This document shows, in pieces, positions 1 to 8,904 of a stretch of 64,000 nt of DNA. The stretch covers positions 124,001 through 188,000 of the forward strand of contig UQPZ01000001.1 of NCBI GenBank assembly GCA_900543145.1. The letters are read 5' to 3'. A model generated the notes under the pieces. It searched no databases. It was not told the origin of the DNA and worked only from the letters and a program-made list of their open reading frames with translations. Both the position numbers and the translations under genes were made by a program. The DNA is from an uncultured Ruminococcus sp. Its GTDB lineage: Bacteria; Bacillota; Clostridia; Oscillospirales; Ruminococcaceae. Numbering within the stretch: the first letter of the stretch is position 1; each line of letters opens with the position of its first letter.

Positions 1-94
1 CTTCTTCACTCTTTGGGGATTTTCCGCATCCTACGATTCCGAAAACAGACGCAGCGGCAATTATCCCGGCGAGGATCCTCTTGGTATTTCTCAT
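1..94 (-). CDS. N-terminus of a lipoprotein (partial), probably a transporter binding protein
   Basis: Only the first 31 codons are inside the window; the gene runs off the left edge. The translation starts MRNTKRILAGIIAAASVFGI and continues to V-G-C-G-K: a short basic n-region, a hydrophobic core and a lipobox-like VGC, so this is a secreted lipoprotein. An AGGAGG-like ribosome binding site lies just upstream (complement of 101-106), and a very strong promoter with a LacI-type operator lies at 152-180. Because a LacI-family regulator is encoded nearby on the same strand, a sugar-ABC-transporter binding protein is the best guess. The substrate cannot be read from this fragment. Confidence 0.75.
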   Translation of the reverse strand, partial: MRNTKRILAGIIAAASVFGIVGCGKSPKSEE

Positions 95-151
95 ATTAAA
101 ACCTCCATAATTAAAACTTAAAAAAGTGATTATTACCTTATTTATATTTTA

Positions 152-180
152 ATTATATCATTGCATGTAAACGTTGTCAA
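152..180 (-). promoter_or_regulatory. Sigma-A promoter with overlapping LacI-type operator
   Basis: Read on the minus strand, a perfect -35 TTGACA (175-180), a 17-base spacer and a perfect -10 TATAAT (152-157) face the lipoprotein gene. The spacer region contains TGTAAACGTTGTCA (166-179), which matches 12 of 14 positions of the palindrome TGTAAACGTTTACA typical of LacI/GalR and CcpA-like operators. A repressor bound here would cover the -35 element. Confidence 0.75.
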
Positions 181-285
181 TAACACAGAAATACCTTAAT
201 GTTTGCGTAATCATTTTTGTTTATTTCACACAAATAACTGCTTGCTTTATAGGTGAATTCACACAAAGTGAGTTTTTGCTTCTTT

Positions 286-334
286 ACATAAAAATAACAG
301 CGCCTAACTGCTATAAAACAGTTTCGGCGCTGTT
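286..334 (-). terminator. Rho-independent terminator after the AGCS symporter gene
   Basis: AACAGCGCC (296-304) pairs with GGCGCTGTT (326-334), with a second inner AACTG/CAGTT pairing. On the minus strand the stem is followed by a U-rich run (285-295). It lies just beyond the stop codon of the symporter gene. Confidence 0.8.
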
Positions 335-351
335 GTTTCATTGGTTAATAA

Positions 352-1815
352 TTATTCTTCAGGCAGAGCCGGCAGTCGTTCGCAGGAATTTTCAGAAGAT
401 CTGCTGAAATACGCCCGAGTTTCCCTTACGATCACAGGGCTCAGAGCAAATAACGCGGCAAGATTCGGCAGAGCCATAAGTCCGTTGAAAATATCCGCAA
501 TGGTCCATACCGAGCTTACGGTCATATACGGACCGATAAAAACGGCTGCAATATAAAAGAATCTGTATATTTTAACCGCGCCTTCGCTCCCTCCGGAAAG
601 ATATTCAAGACAGCGTTCTCCGTAATAATTCCATCCGAGTATTGTTGTAAAGGCAAAAAAGACAAGACATATCATAAGTATAAAAGCCGGTACCGAGGCG
701 GGAAGAAAAGAAAATCCTTCTTTAAATGCATGAGTTGTAACCTCAACTCCCTCATACAGTCTGCCGGTCGCCGGATTTACAGCGTTATAGCTGCCCATCA
801 TAATAATGGATATACCGGTCATTGTACATACGATTATAGTATCTATAAAAGTGCCGCACATAGAAACAAGTCCCTGCCGCACAGGCTCGTTGGTTTTTGC
901 TGCAGCTGCGGCAATAGGAGCCGAGCCAAGTCCCGCTTCGTTAGAAAAAACTCCGCGCGCTACACCCTTCTGCATTGCTGCAAAAATTATAGGCAGTGAA
1001 CCTCCGGCGGCAGCTTTGAAACTGAAAGCCTGAGAAAAAATCAGAGAAACGGCAGACGGAAGCCTTTTGATATTTATAAGAATAAGTGCAAGGCAGGAGG
1101 CAATATAAACTACTGCCATAAAAGGCACAACTACCTGTGAAACTCCTGAAATTCGCTTTATTCCTCCGATTATAACAAGCGCTGCACAGATAGTTACAAT
1201 TAATCCTGAAATAATTACAGCTGTCGTATATTCGGTTCCAAATACGGTAACGGTATGCTTTCTCGCAGGGTCAAAGAAATTTTGAACCGCTGATGAAATT
1301 CCGTTTATTTGTGAAAAAGTACCTATACCGAAAATTCCTACGCAGGCTCCGAAAAAAGCAAATACTTTTGCAAGCCATTTCCAGCGTTTTCCCATTCCGT
1401 TTTCAATATAGTAAAACGGACCTCCGCATACATGACCGTTTTCATCTATTTTTCTGTATTTGATAGCAAGGAAACCTTCGGAAAACTTTGTAGCCATACC
1501 AAAAAAAGCGGCGATCCACATCCAGAACAAAGCGCCGGGACCTCCCGAAAGTATTCCTACCGCAGTTGCGACGCCTACTATATTACCGGTCCCTATTGTG
1601 GCAGAGAGAGCAGTGCATAGAGCGCCGAAGCTTGAAATTTCTCCTTCTCCGCCTTCTTCGTTTTTAAACATGAATTTAAGAGCTTTGGGCAGTCGGACTA
1701 TCTGAAGAAGCTTCAGTCTTATTGTAAGGTAAATTCCTGCTGCTATAATTATAACAATTAGCGGAACGCCCCATACAATATTATCTATTCTTGTTAGCAG
1801 TTCGCTGAATGACAT
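352..1815 (-). CDS. alsT: Sodium/alanine (AGCS-family) amino-acid symporter
   Basis: The 487-residue product is a polytopic inner-membrane protein. It carries hallmark AGCS-family segments: the SATIGTGNIVGVATAV stretch in the first third, GGPFYYIENGMGKRW, and GVARGVFSNEAGLGSAPIAA in the middle. The family imports alanine or glycine (some members glutamine) with Na+ or H+. Length is normal for the family. It lies 81 bases downstream of the lacI-type gene on the same strand and may share its transcript. A small hairpin (AACCGA/TCGGTT, about 1842-1860 region) lies just before its ribosome binding site GAAGGGAAAG. The exact substrate is not readable from sequence. Confidence 0.9.
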   Translation of the reverse strand: MSFSELLTRIDNIVWGVPLIVIIIAAGIYLTIRLKLLQIVRLPKALKFMFKNEEGGEGEISSFGALCTALSATIGTGNIVGVATAVGILSGGPGALFWMWIAAFFGMATKFSEGFLAIKYRKIDENGHVCGGPFYYIENGMGKRWKWLAKVFAFFGACVGIFGIGTFSQINGISSAVQNFFDPARKHTVTVFGTEYTTAVIISGLIVTICAALVIIGGIKRISGVSQVVVPFMAVVYIASCLALILINIKRLPSAVSLIFSQAFSFKAAAGGSLPIIFAAMQKGVARGVFSNEAGLGSAPIAAAAAKTNEPVRQGLVSMCGTFIDTIIVCTMTGISIIMMGSYNAVNPATGRLYEGVEVTTHAFKEGFSFLPASVPAFILMICLVFFAFTTILGWNYYGERCLEYLSGGSEGAVKIYRFFYIAAVFIGPYMTVSSVWTIADIFNGLMALPNLAALFALSPVIVRETRAYFSRSSENSCERLPALPEE

Positions 1816-1896
1816 TAACTTTACTTTCCCTTCTTTAACCGAAATTCAGCGTCGGTTTAGTAAATAAATGCCCCCGAAATTTTTATTTTTTATCTT

Positions 1897-2895
1897 TTAT
1901 TGATCGCCTGTTGATTCGCGAAGTATTACTTTATGTTCTACTGTATAATATCTGTTATCCTTATTTGAAGAAGCAAAATTATCTATAAGCTTCTGAACAA
2001 CAAGTTCACCCATTTTTGCACAAGGCTGTTCAACGGTCGATACGGTAGGATTCATCATTTCGCACATTGAAATATTGTCAAAGCCCATTACGGAAATATC
2101 CTTGCCTACTGTCAGACCAAGCTCACAGGCTTTTCTTATAGCGTTCATAGCAAGTATATCAGAAACTGCGAATACGGCAGTAGGTCTTTCCTTCAGTGCG
2201 GCAAACTGCTCCATTGCAATACCGCCGTGCCAGAAATCGTAAGTTCCTTTATATATATAATTAGGATTTACAGGTATGTTATATTCGTTCAGCGCTCTCA
2301 GATAACCGGATTCCCTCTGTGATGATGAAACGGCAGAATCTTCTGTTCCGATAAATGCAATTTTTCTGTGACCCTTTCTTATCAATGCTCGGACGGCGTC
2401 ATAGCCTGCCTGTTCATCGTTAACGGTAACTGTAAGAACGTTTGCGCCTTCCACTCCCTCACAGCAGAGAGCGACATCGTAATTTTCTGCAAGTCTGTTC
2501 AGCGTTTCGGCATTATATGATGTTCCGAGAAGCACTACTCCGTCTACCGTTCGGTTAAACAGCATATTCATTTGTCTCATTTCAACCTGAGATGTAGAGT
2601 TAGATGCGGTCGTAATTATATCATATCCTACTTTATTTGCGTAATTCTGCATTCCCGCAACTATCTTCATATAAAGGGAGTGGTCCGATGTCGGCATAAT
2701 TACAAGTATAACGTTTGTAGCGCATTTCCTGAGATTTCTGCCGAGAAAATTAGGCGAATAATTGAGTCTTTCGATCGTGTCTTTTACAAGTCTTGTCGAG
2801 TTTTCGGAAACGTTTGTACTTCCGTTGAGCACTCTGGAAACGGTAGCAACGGAAACTCCGGCTTCACGGGCAACATCTTTTATAGTAACGCTCAT
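1897..2895 (-). CDS. LacI/GalR-family transcriptional regulator
   Basis: The 332-residue product begins MSVTIKDVAREAGVSVATVS, the canonical LacI-type helix-turn-helix, followed by the hinge segment RLNYSPNFLGRNLR. The remainder is a periplasmic-binding-protein-like effector domain ending near VILREST. Such proteins usually repress sugar uptake or catabolic genes. A LacI-type operator sits on the promoter at 152-180, making the lipoprotein gene there a likely target. The intervening symporter gene may simply be co-transcribed with the regulator. The effector is unknown. The start is supported by a GGA-containing ribosome binding site (GAAAGGATTGG) 8 or so bases upstream. Confidence 0.9.
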   Translation of the reverse strand: MSVTIKDVAREAGVSVATVSRVLNGSTNVSENSTRLVKDTIERLNYSPNFLGRNLRKCATNVILVIMPTSDHSLYMKIVAGMQNYANKVGYDIITTASNSTSQVEMRQMNMLFNRTVDGVVLLGTSYNAETLNRLAENYDVALCCEGVEGANVLTVTVNDEQAGYDAVRALIRKGHRKIAFIGTEDSAVSSSQRESGYLRALNEYNIPVNPNYIYKGTYDFWHGGIAMEQFAALKERPTAVFAVSDILAMNAIRKACELGLTVGKDISVMGFDNISMCEMMNPTVSTVEQPCAKMGELVVQKLIDNFASSNKDNRYYTVEHKVILRESTGDQ

Positions 2896-3288
2896 ATATT
2901 ACCAATCCTTTCGTTGATGATCTGAAACTATTATTAAATTAAGCAGATGCTGTATCAGATAAAGACAATAATACTATTATATTATACCATATTTGATCTA
3001 ACACTCCAATATGCATTACCAACAAAATTGTTTTTACATTTTAGTGTGTTTTGCTGTATGGTTCTACAACTAATCATATAATTTTACACTGTTGAATATT
3101 GAATGCAAGCCTATTAAAAAACAGACTTAAAAAATATCTGCTGAATGCATAAGAAAGAATTTTATGTCAACAATAATGGCAAAGGACTAATGCTTCCGAT
3201 GGCATTACGTACCGTGCTTGGACACACCTCCGAGCCATAAAAATCGGCAGAATTATTGCATAAGCTTAATTATGAAAGGAATGGCGTT
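2896..3288. other. Intergenic region between lacI-type gene and spoIIQ-like gene
   Basis: About 390 AT-rich bases separate two divergent genes. The only element I can support is the minus-strand promoter at 2981-3009. I found no ORF, RNA gene or convincing terminator. The spoIIQ-like gene probably has a sporulation-sigma promoter somewhere in 3100-3270, but I could not identify one with confidence. Confidence 0.5.
2981..3009 (-). promoter_or_regulatory. Probable promoter of the lacI-type gene
   Basis: Minus-strand TTGGAG (3004-3009), 17-base spacer, TATAAT (2981-2986), about 85 bases before the start codon. The -10 is perfect and the -35 is moderate. Confidence 0.55.
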
Positions 3289-3975
3289 ATGAAAAAGTTC
3301 AAAAATACTAAGCTGCACAGAGTTATGGGCGGCAAGGGAATGTACATTACTTTGGGAGCGTGTATTCTCGCAGTAGGCGGAGCGGGAATTGCCGCTTACA
3401 ACAAGGCCGTGACCAAAATAAACGATAACCTGACATTCTCTATTCCGGATACCAGTATCGTTCAGAAGGAGCAGCAGGCGGATAAGAAGCAGAGCGGCGT
3501 TGAAAAAGATGACAGCAGTTCAATGAGTGACGAAATGCAGGAGCTTTTGTCAACTCAGCCCAACGTTATGCCCGTCAACGGAGAAGTTATCAATCCTTTC
3601 AGCAACGGCGAGCTTGTTAAATCAAAAACCCTCGGCGTATGGAAAACTCATGACGGCGTTGATATTGCTTCGGATACCGGTACTCAGGTAAAGTCTATGA
3701 ACAGAGGAGAGGTAACTAAGATATGGGACGACCCTCTATGGGGCAACTGCGTTACGATCGATCACGGCGACGGTATTATAGGTCATTACTATAACCTATC
3801 TTCAGCCGTAACAGTAGAAGAGGGCGATAAGGTAGAATCGGGACAGGTTATAGGAGCGATAGGTGATACCGCACAGATAGAGGCGGCTGAGGTTTCTCAT
3901 CTTCATTTCGGGCTGAAAAGAAATGGGGAGTGGATAGATCCTATTAATTTCATTGACCCTAACAGCAATAAATAA
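3289..3975 (+). CDS. SpoIIQ-like M23-family (LytM-domain) membrane protein
   Basis: The 228-residue product has a short basic N-terminus, one membrane segment (about residues 17-38) and a C-terminal LytM/M23 peptidase domain. The domain carries HDGVDIA (metal-binding H and D) and SHLHFG (HxH), so the zinc ligands of active M23 endopeptidases look intact. Architecture and length fit SpoIIQ, the forespore-membrane partner of SpoIIIAH in the engulfment channel, where clostridial versions keep the zinc site. A general cell-wall endopeptidase is the alternative. The ATG at 3289 is chosen because AAAGGA lies 8 bases upstream; an in-frame TTG at 3256 lacks a ribosome binding site. Monocistronic. Confidence 0.75.
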   Translation: MKKFKNTKLHRVMGGKGMYITLGACILAVGGAGIAAYNKAVTKINDNLTFSIPDTSIVQKEQQADKKQSGVEKDDSSSMSDEMQELLSTQPNVMPVNGEVINPFSNGELVKSKTLGVWKTHDGVDIASDTGTQVKSMNRGEVTKIWDDPLWGNCVTIDHGDGIIGHYYNLSSAVTVEEGDKVESGQVIGAIGDTAQIEAAEVSHLHFGLKRNGEWIDPINFIDPNSNK

Positions 3976-3990
3976 TACTTCCGGTATGTA

Positions 3991-4062
3991 ATTCCGTCGT
4001 TCGGTTTACACAGAGTTCATAATTGTATGCTATTCTGTAATAAGTAAACCGAAAGGCGGAAT
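3991..4062 (+). promoter_or_regulatory. Long interrupted inverted repeat enclosing the response-regulator ribosome binding site
   Basis: ATTCCG (3991-3996) pairs with CGGAAT (4057-4062), and TTCGGTTTAC (4000-4009) pairs perfectly with GTAAACCGAA (4044-4053). The 3' arm contains the ribosome binding site GAAAGGCGGA of the next gene, so the RNA fold could hide it. It could equally be a DNA operator for autoregulation. Confidence 0.6.
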
Positions 4063-4066
4063 TTTT

Positions 4067-4744
4067 ATGTTTACTGTTATGGTAGTTGAGGACGACAATA
4101 ATACACGCAGGCTTACAGCGGACGTTCTGGAGGAGAACGGCTATAAAGCTGTTTTGGCGAAGGACGGCATTGAAGCGCTTGAAATAATGGACGAAAAGCA
4201 TATTGATCTTATCATAATGGATATAATGATGCCAAGAATGGACGGCTACGAGCTTACTAAACAGCTGAGAAGTGCGGACTGCAATATTCCGATACTTATG
4301 GTAACCGCCAAGGAAGCTATCAGCGACAAGAAGAAGGGCTTTATAATCGGTACGGACGATTATATGGTAAAGCCTGTCGACGAGGAAGAAATGCTGCTGA
4401 GAATATCTGCGCTGCTGAGAAGATCGCAGATTGCAAACGACCATAAAGTAACCGCTGGAGATACCGTTTTTGATTACGATACTCTGACAGTTATACACGG
4501 CGCGCAGAAAACAGAGCTGCCTTTAAAGGAATTTATGCTTATATATAAGCTTCTTTCATACCCAAATAAAATATTCACAAGACGTCAGCTTATGGACGAG
4601 ATATGGGATATGGCGTCTGATACCGACGAAAGAACGGTAGACGTACACGTTAATCGGCTTAGGGAGCGATTTAAAGACAACTGCGATTTTGAGATAGTTA
4701 CCGTCAGAGGATTGGGTTATAAGGCGGTGAAAACAGGTGAATAA
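4067..4744 (+). CDS. OmpR/PhoB-family response regulator
   Basis: The 225-residue product has an N-terminal receiver domain with the acidic pair (E8-D9-D10), phosphoacceptor D52 in LIIMDIMMPRMDG, a conserved T/K switch region (MVTAK and KPVDEEE), and a C-terminal winged-helix DNA-binding domain ending VRGLGYKAV. It is the regulator partner of the kinase gene it overlaps by 8 bases. The ribosome binding site GAAAGGCGG sits inside the inverted repeat at 3991-4062, which suggests auto- or structural control. The signal sensed is not evident. Confidence 0.93.
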   Translation: MFTVMVVEDDNNTRRLTADVLEENGYKAVLAKDGIEALEIMDEKHIDLIIMDIMMPRMDGYELTKQLRSADCNIPILMVTAKEAISDKKKGFIIGTDDYMVKPVDEEEMLLRISALLRRSQIANDHKVTAGDTVFDYDTLTVIHGAQKTELPLKEFMLIYKLLSYPNKIFTRRQLMDEIWDMASDTDERTVDVHVNRLRERFKDNCDFEIVTVRGLGYKAVKTGE

Positions 4745-5801
4745 ACGCTCTGTAGACAGGCTGCTGTTCAAAAAGCACCGCTCTATAAATTTCTGCGCTG
4801 TACTGCTTGTATTTTCTATAATGATAATTGCGGGTATACTGACCTTTATTTCAGTAATTCTTTTCAGGCATTTCGGGCATTTTCCCAATAGATTCGAGGC
4901 GCCGCTGGTGATGATGTTTATAGCGCTCTGCGTCAGCGTTGTGATAGGTACTTTTCTATCAGTATTTGCAACACGCTCAATACTTAAGCCTATTAACGAT
5001 ATGCAGAAGGCGATGAAAAAGGTTGAAAGCGGCGATTTTTCCGTTCGGGTTTCAAGAAAGGAAACCTACGGAGAAATAGACGAGCTGGTAAAAAGCTTTA
5101 ACTGCATGGTCGAGGAGCTGAACGGTATCGAAATGTTCCGTGAGGACTTCATAAACAGCTTTTCCCATGAGTTCAAGACTCCGATAGTTTCAATTCAGGG
5201 GTTTGCAAAACAGCTTAAAAAGGACGGCCTTTCGGAGGATAAAAAGCGGGAATACATAGATATAATAATTTCCGAATCAAAGCGTCTTACAAATCTTTCT
5301 TCAAATATACTTCTTTTGAACAAATTTGAAAATCAGCAGTTTATAACCGATACTGCGGATTTTTACCTTGATGAACAGATACGAAGCTGTATTCTTCTGC
5401 TCGAAAAACAGTGGTCAAAGAAAAATATTGAGTTTGATATAGAACTTGAGCCTGTTCTTTACAACGGCAATCAGGAAATGCTTTCTCAGGTCTGGGTCAA
5501 TATTTTGAATAATTCAATTAAATTCAGTCCTCAAAATACCACAATTACAGTACGTACTTCTGTAAAAGATAATAAAATACGGATAGATATATGTGACTGC
5601 GGCGAAGGTATGGACGAAAACACTATCAATCATATATTTGAACGGTTTTATCAGGGAGATTCCGCTCATGCTTCAGAGGGCAACGGTCTGGGACTTCCTG
5701 TTGTTAAAAGAATAGTAGAGCTTTGCGGCGGAACGATAAGAGTTGAGTCGCAGAAGGGAAGGGGCACTGTATTTTCAGTATTCCTCAACGTTCAGAAATA
5801 G
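4737..5801 (+). CDS. Membrane sensor histidine kinase (HAMP-HisKA-HATPase)
   Basis: The 354-residue product has two membrane segments (about 20-43 and 57-79) separated by only a dozen residues, so there is essentially no extracellular sensor. A HAMP domain follows (about 80-130), then HisKA with phosphoacceptor H144 in FSHEFKTPI, and a HATPase_c domain with the N box (NILNNSIKF) and G box (GNGLGLPVV). The start is GTG at 4737 with AAGGCGG about 10 bases upstream; it overlaps the regulator gene and is translationally coupled. A short-loop kinase of this kind usually senses envelope or membrane-partner signals. Confidence 0.92.
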   Translation: MNKRSVDRLLFKKHRSINFCAVLLVFSIMIIAGILTFISVILFRHFGHFPNRFEAPLVMMFIALCVSVVIGTFLSVFATRSILKPINDMQKAMKKVESGDFSVRVSRKETYGEIDELVKSFNCMVEELNGIEMFREDFINSFSHEFKTPIVSIQGFAKQLKKDGLSEDKKREYIDIIISESKRLTNLSSNILLLNKFENQQFITDTADFYLDEQIRSCILLLEKQWSKKNIEFDIELEPVLYNGNQEMLSQVWVNILNNSIKFSPQNTTITVRTSVKDNKIRIDICDCGEGMDENTINHIFERFYQGDSAHASEGNGLGLPVVKRIVELCGGTIRVESQKGRGTVFSVFLNVQK

Positions 5802-5847
5802 TTTTAAATATAAACATCAGCAGCAGAAATATGATTATATATGGAGA

Positions 5848-5884
5848 AGGGCAGAAGCAAAGAATTGCTACCGCCCTATTTTTC
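5848..5884 (+). terminator. Terminator after the two-component operon
   Basis: AGGGC (5848-5852) pairs with GCCCT (5873-5877), with inner AGCAA/TTGCT, followed by ATTTTTC. Confidence 0.7.
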
Positions 5885-5932
5885 GTTGATTTGCTGATAC
5901 AGACGTATCTGTCAGCCGAGAATATTTTAATA

Positions 5933-6856
5933 TCATTCTCCTAATCTGAGCATTTCGTCGATACATACTCTTGATTCTGCAATTTCTTCAGCTGTCATAA
6001 GTATTTCAAATGCATCTCCGCCGCCGATTCCTAAGCATGAATTATAAACGTCCATTAGCGTCGTAAGCTTCATGTTGGGACAGAGAATTTTTTTGGAAAG
6101 AATATAAAATTTCTTTTCCGGACATTCATACTGTAAATGCTCCGCAATACTTATCTCTGTTCCTATTATAAATTCCTTTGCTTCTGAATTTTTGGCAAAG
6201 CTCATTATTCCGGCGGTAGAGCCGACATAATCAGCCTGCTCCGAAACTGCGGGAACGCATTCCGGGTGAACCAGCACAAGTGCATCAGGGTGCAGACGTC
6301 TGGCTTCCGTTACTTCACTTGGATCTACTGCAGCGTGGACAGGACAGCCGCCCTGCAAAAGCTTTATATCCTTTTCAGGTACATTTTTCTGAACGAACGC
6401 TCCTAGGTTGCAGTCGGGTATAAACAGAATTTTTTCTGCGTCCATAGCCTTTACTATCTTTACAGCCGACGAGGATGTTACGCAAACGTCGCATACGGCT
6501 TTTAACCTTGCGGTCGTATTTATATATGCGACTACTTTTCTGTCAGGCTCTCGTTCTTTAATCGCTTTTATCATTTCAGGTTCCATCTGCTCCGCCATAG
6601 GACAGCCTGCCATAGGATTCGCAAGAAAGACCCTTTTGTCCGGAGAAAGCATTTTAGCTGTTTCAGCCATAAAATGAACTCCGCAGAATAAAATATTCTT
6701 ATTTTTGACCTTTGAAGCGTCAACGCTGAGCTTATATGAATCTCCTGTAAAATCTGCGATTTCGACTATCTCCCGTGCCTGATAGCTGTGCGCCAGAATA
6801 CAAATATCCTTTTCCCTTTTCAGCTCAATGATCAGCTGCTGAATATCCTTTATCAT
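5933..6856 (-). CDS. nadA: Quinolinate synthase
   Basis: NadA condenses iminoaspartate with dihydroxyacetone phosphate to quinolinate in de novo NAD synthesis, using an oxygen-sensitive 4Fe-4S cluster. The 307-residue protein has family segments ILAHSYQAREIVEIADFTGD near the N-terminus and cysteines in VCDVCVTSSS, HPECVPAV and LCPNMKLTTL that fit the three cluster ligands. Length is typical for the short clostridial form. It stands alone: nadB and nadC, often adjacent in Firmicutes, are not in this window. The ribosome binding site is GGGTGATAGG and the promoter is at 6899-6927. Confidence 0.95.
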   Translation of the reverse strand: MIKDIQQLIIELKREKDICILAHSYQAREIVEIADFTGDSYKLSVDASKVKNKNILFCGVHFMAETAKMLSPDKRVFLANPMAGCPMAEQMEPEMIKAIKEREPDRKVVAYINTTARLKAVCDVCVTSSSAVKIVKAMDAEKILFIPDCNLGAFVQKNVPEKDIKLLQGGCPVHAAVDPSEVTEARRLHPDALVLVHPECVPAVSEQADYVGSTAGIMSFAKNSEAKEFIIGTEISIAEHLQYECPEKKFYILSKKILCPNMKLTTLMDVYNSCLGIGGGDAFEILMTAEEIAESRVCIDEMLRLGE

Positions 6857-6898
6857 AACCTATCACCCAATATATAAAATTCGACATATACTTATTTA

Positions 6899-6927
6899 AT
6901 TATACTATATATTAAGGGTGTTGTCAA
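6899..6927 (-). promoter_or_regulatory. nadA promoter
   Basis: Minus-strand TTGACA (6922-6927), 17-base spacer, TATAAT (6899-6904). No clear NiaR or NrtR operator was recognised. Confidence 0.8.
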
Positions 6928-6985
6928 CTGCTGAAAAGACTTAAGAAGTTATTCCTCCGCGGAACATAAAATACGTCAGCAGAAT

Positions 6986-7014
6986 TTGACTTTCAATTCA
7001 TTCCATGCTATAAT
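6986..7014 (+). promoter_or_regulatory. lepA promoter
   Basis: TTGACT (6986-6991), 17-base spacer, TATAAT (7009-7014), about 48 bases before the lepA start. Confidence 0.8.
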
Positions 7015-7061
7015 AAACTATAATGGAATAGTATACTTATCTCAGAGAGGAAATACAATAA

Positions 7062-8864
7062 ATGAATGAGAAAAATATCAGAAATTTCTGTATAATAGCC
7101 CATATAGACCACGGAAAATCCACGCTTGCCGACAGAATATTGGAACAGACCGAAACTGTAGCTCTGCGCGATATGGAAAATCAGCTGCTTGATAATATGG
7201 ATATTGAGCGCGAACGCGGAATTACTATAAAGGCTCGTGCTGTCCGTCTGAATTATCATGCCGATAACGGTGAAGACTATGTGTTTAATCTGATAGATAC
7301 CCCTGGTCATGTTGACTTTAACTATGAGGTATCTCGTTCTCTTGCCGCATGCGAGGGGGCGGTGCTTGTCGTGGACGCTTCTCAGGGAATAGAGGCTCAG
7401 ACGCTTGCAAACACATATCTTGCTATAGAACATGATCTTGAGGTCGTTCCGGTCGTTAATAAGATCGATCTTCCGTCAGCCGATCCTGAAAGGGTCTGTG
7501 CCGAGGTCGAAAATGTGATCGGTATTCCTGCTATGGATGCGCCGAGAGTTTCCGCAAAAATGGGAATCAATATTCATGAGGTTTTAGAGAGGGTAATCAA
7601 GGATATTCCATGCCCTAAGGGCAGTGAATCCTCTCCGCTTAAAGCGCTTATCTTTGACAGCTATTACGATTCCTATAAAGGCGTAATTATTTTTGTAAGA
7701 GTAAAAGAAGGTCACGTTAGGGTTGGCGATAAAATTAAGCTTATTGCGACAGGCGCAGAGTTCCAGACTACTGAGATAGGCTATATGGGCGCTACCGACC
7801 TGGTTCCTGTTGGAGAACTTCATGCCGGCGAGGTAGGCTATATTGCCGCTTCGATAAAGTATATAGGAGATACTCAGGTCGGTGATACCGTAACGAATGC
7901 CGACTGCCCCTGCTCTGAGCCGCTTGCAGGCTATAAAAAAGTAAATCCTATGGTTTATTCCGGAATATATCCTGCGGACGGAGCAAAGTATCCCGATCTT
8001 AGGGACGCCCTTGAAAAGCTTATGCTTAACGATGCGTCGCTGTCATATGAGCCTGAAACGTCAGTTGCTCTCGGTTTCGGCTTCCGCTGCGGCTTTCTTG
8101 GACTGCTTCATATGGAGATAATTCAGGAACGGCTTGAAAGAGAATATAATCTTGACCTTATTACTACCGCTCCGTCGGTTATTTATAAGGTAAATCTTAC
8201 CGACGGCAGCACTGTTTATATAGATAATCCTACCAATTATCCCGATCCTGCGCTTATCGCTTCTGCGGAGGAGCCTATGGTAAAAGCCGATATTCTTACC
8301 CCCTCGGAGTTTGTGGGAAATATTATGGAGCTTTGTCAAGACAGGCGGGGAGTTTTCAAAAATATGACCTATCTTGATGAAACCCGTGTAGAGCTGCATT
8401 ATGAGCTGCCGCTGAATGAGATAGTTTATGACTTTTTTGACGCACTGAAATCCCGTACGAAGGGTTACGCTTCTTTCGATTATGAAATGAAAGGCTATTC
8501 GCCCAGCAAGCTCGTTAAGCTGGATATTCTTCTTAACGGCGAGGTCGTAGACGCACTTTCCTTTATTGTTCATGTTGATAAGGCATATGCCAGAGGAAGA
8601 AGAATTGCCGAGAAGCTGAAAGAAAATATCCCGAGACAGCTATTTGAAGTGCCTATACAGGCGGCGATCGGAGGAAAAGTAATTGCCAGAGAAACCGTAA
8701 AGGCAATGCGTAAGGACGTGCTTGCAAAGTGTTACGGAGGAGATATTACCAGAAAAAAGAAGCTGCTTGAAAAGCAGAAAGAGGGCAAAAAGAGAATGCG
8801 CCAATTAGGTTCTGTCGAAGTTCCGCAGGAGGCGTTTATGTCGGTGCTGAAGCTTGACGATTAA
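7062..8864 (+). CDS. lepA: Translation factor GTPase LepA (elongation factor 4)
   Basis: LepA/EF4 is a ribosome-associated translational GTPase. The 600-residue product has the G1 motif AHIDHGKST, G2 RERGITIK, G3 DTPGHVDF and G4 NKIDLP, followed by EF-G-like domains II, III and V and the LepA-specific C-terminal domain (FIVHVDKAYARGRRIAEKLK and KVIARETVKAMRKDV). Length equals the family norm. The ribosome binding site is GAGAGGAAA. It is first in a run of same-strand genes reaching hemW; linkage of lepA and hemW is common in Firmicutes, but here four small membrane-protein genes lie between them. Confidence 0.97.
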   Translation: MNEKNIRNFCIIAHIDHGKSTLADRILEQTETVALRDMENQLLDNMDIERERGITIKARAVRLNYHADNGEDYVFNLIDTPGHVDFNYEVSRSLAACEGAVLVVDASQGIEAQTLANTYLAIEHDLEVVPVVNKIDLPSADPERVCAEVENVIGIPAMDAPRVSAKMGINIHEVLERVIKDIPCPKGSESSPLKALIFDSYYDSYKGVIIFVRVKEGHVRVGDKIKLIATGAEFQTTEIGYMGATDLVPVGELHAGEVGYIAASIKYIGDTQVGDTVTNADCPCSEPLAGYKKVNPMVYSGIYPADGAKYPDLRDALEKLMLNDASLSYEPETSVALGFGFRCGFLGLLHMEIIQERLEREYNLDLITTAPSVIYKVNLTDGSTVYIDNPTNYPDPALIASAEEPMVKADILTPSEFVGNIMELCQDRRGVFKNMTYLDETRVELHYELPLNEIVYDFFDALKSRTKGYASFDYEMKGYSPSKLVKLDILLNGEVVDALSFIVHVDKAYARGRRIAEKLKENIPRQLFEVPIQAAIGGKVIARETVKAMRKDVLAKCYGGDITRKKKLLEKQKEGKKRMRQLGSVEVPQEAFMSVLKLDD

Positions 8865-8904
8865 TTGTCAGAATAGTAAATAATCCTGCATAGGGGAAAC
8901 AGAT

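Noticed and set aside
3256..3288. TTG start giving an 11-residue N-terminal extension to the SpoIIQ-like protein
   Set aside because: AAAGGA lies 8 bases before the ATG at 3289, and the extension would be translated from the ribosome binding site itself.
3959..4498. 179-codon minus-strand frame opposite the response regulator
   Set aside because: It is the antisense of a clear receiver domain; its composition is atypical and it has no ribosome binding site.
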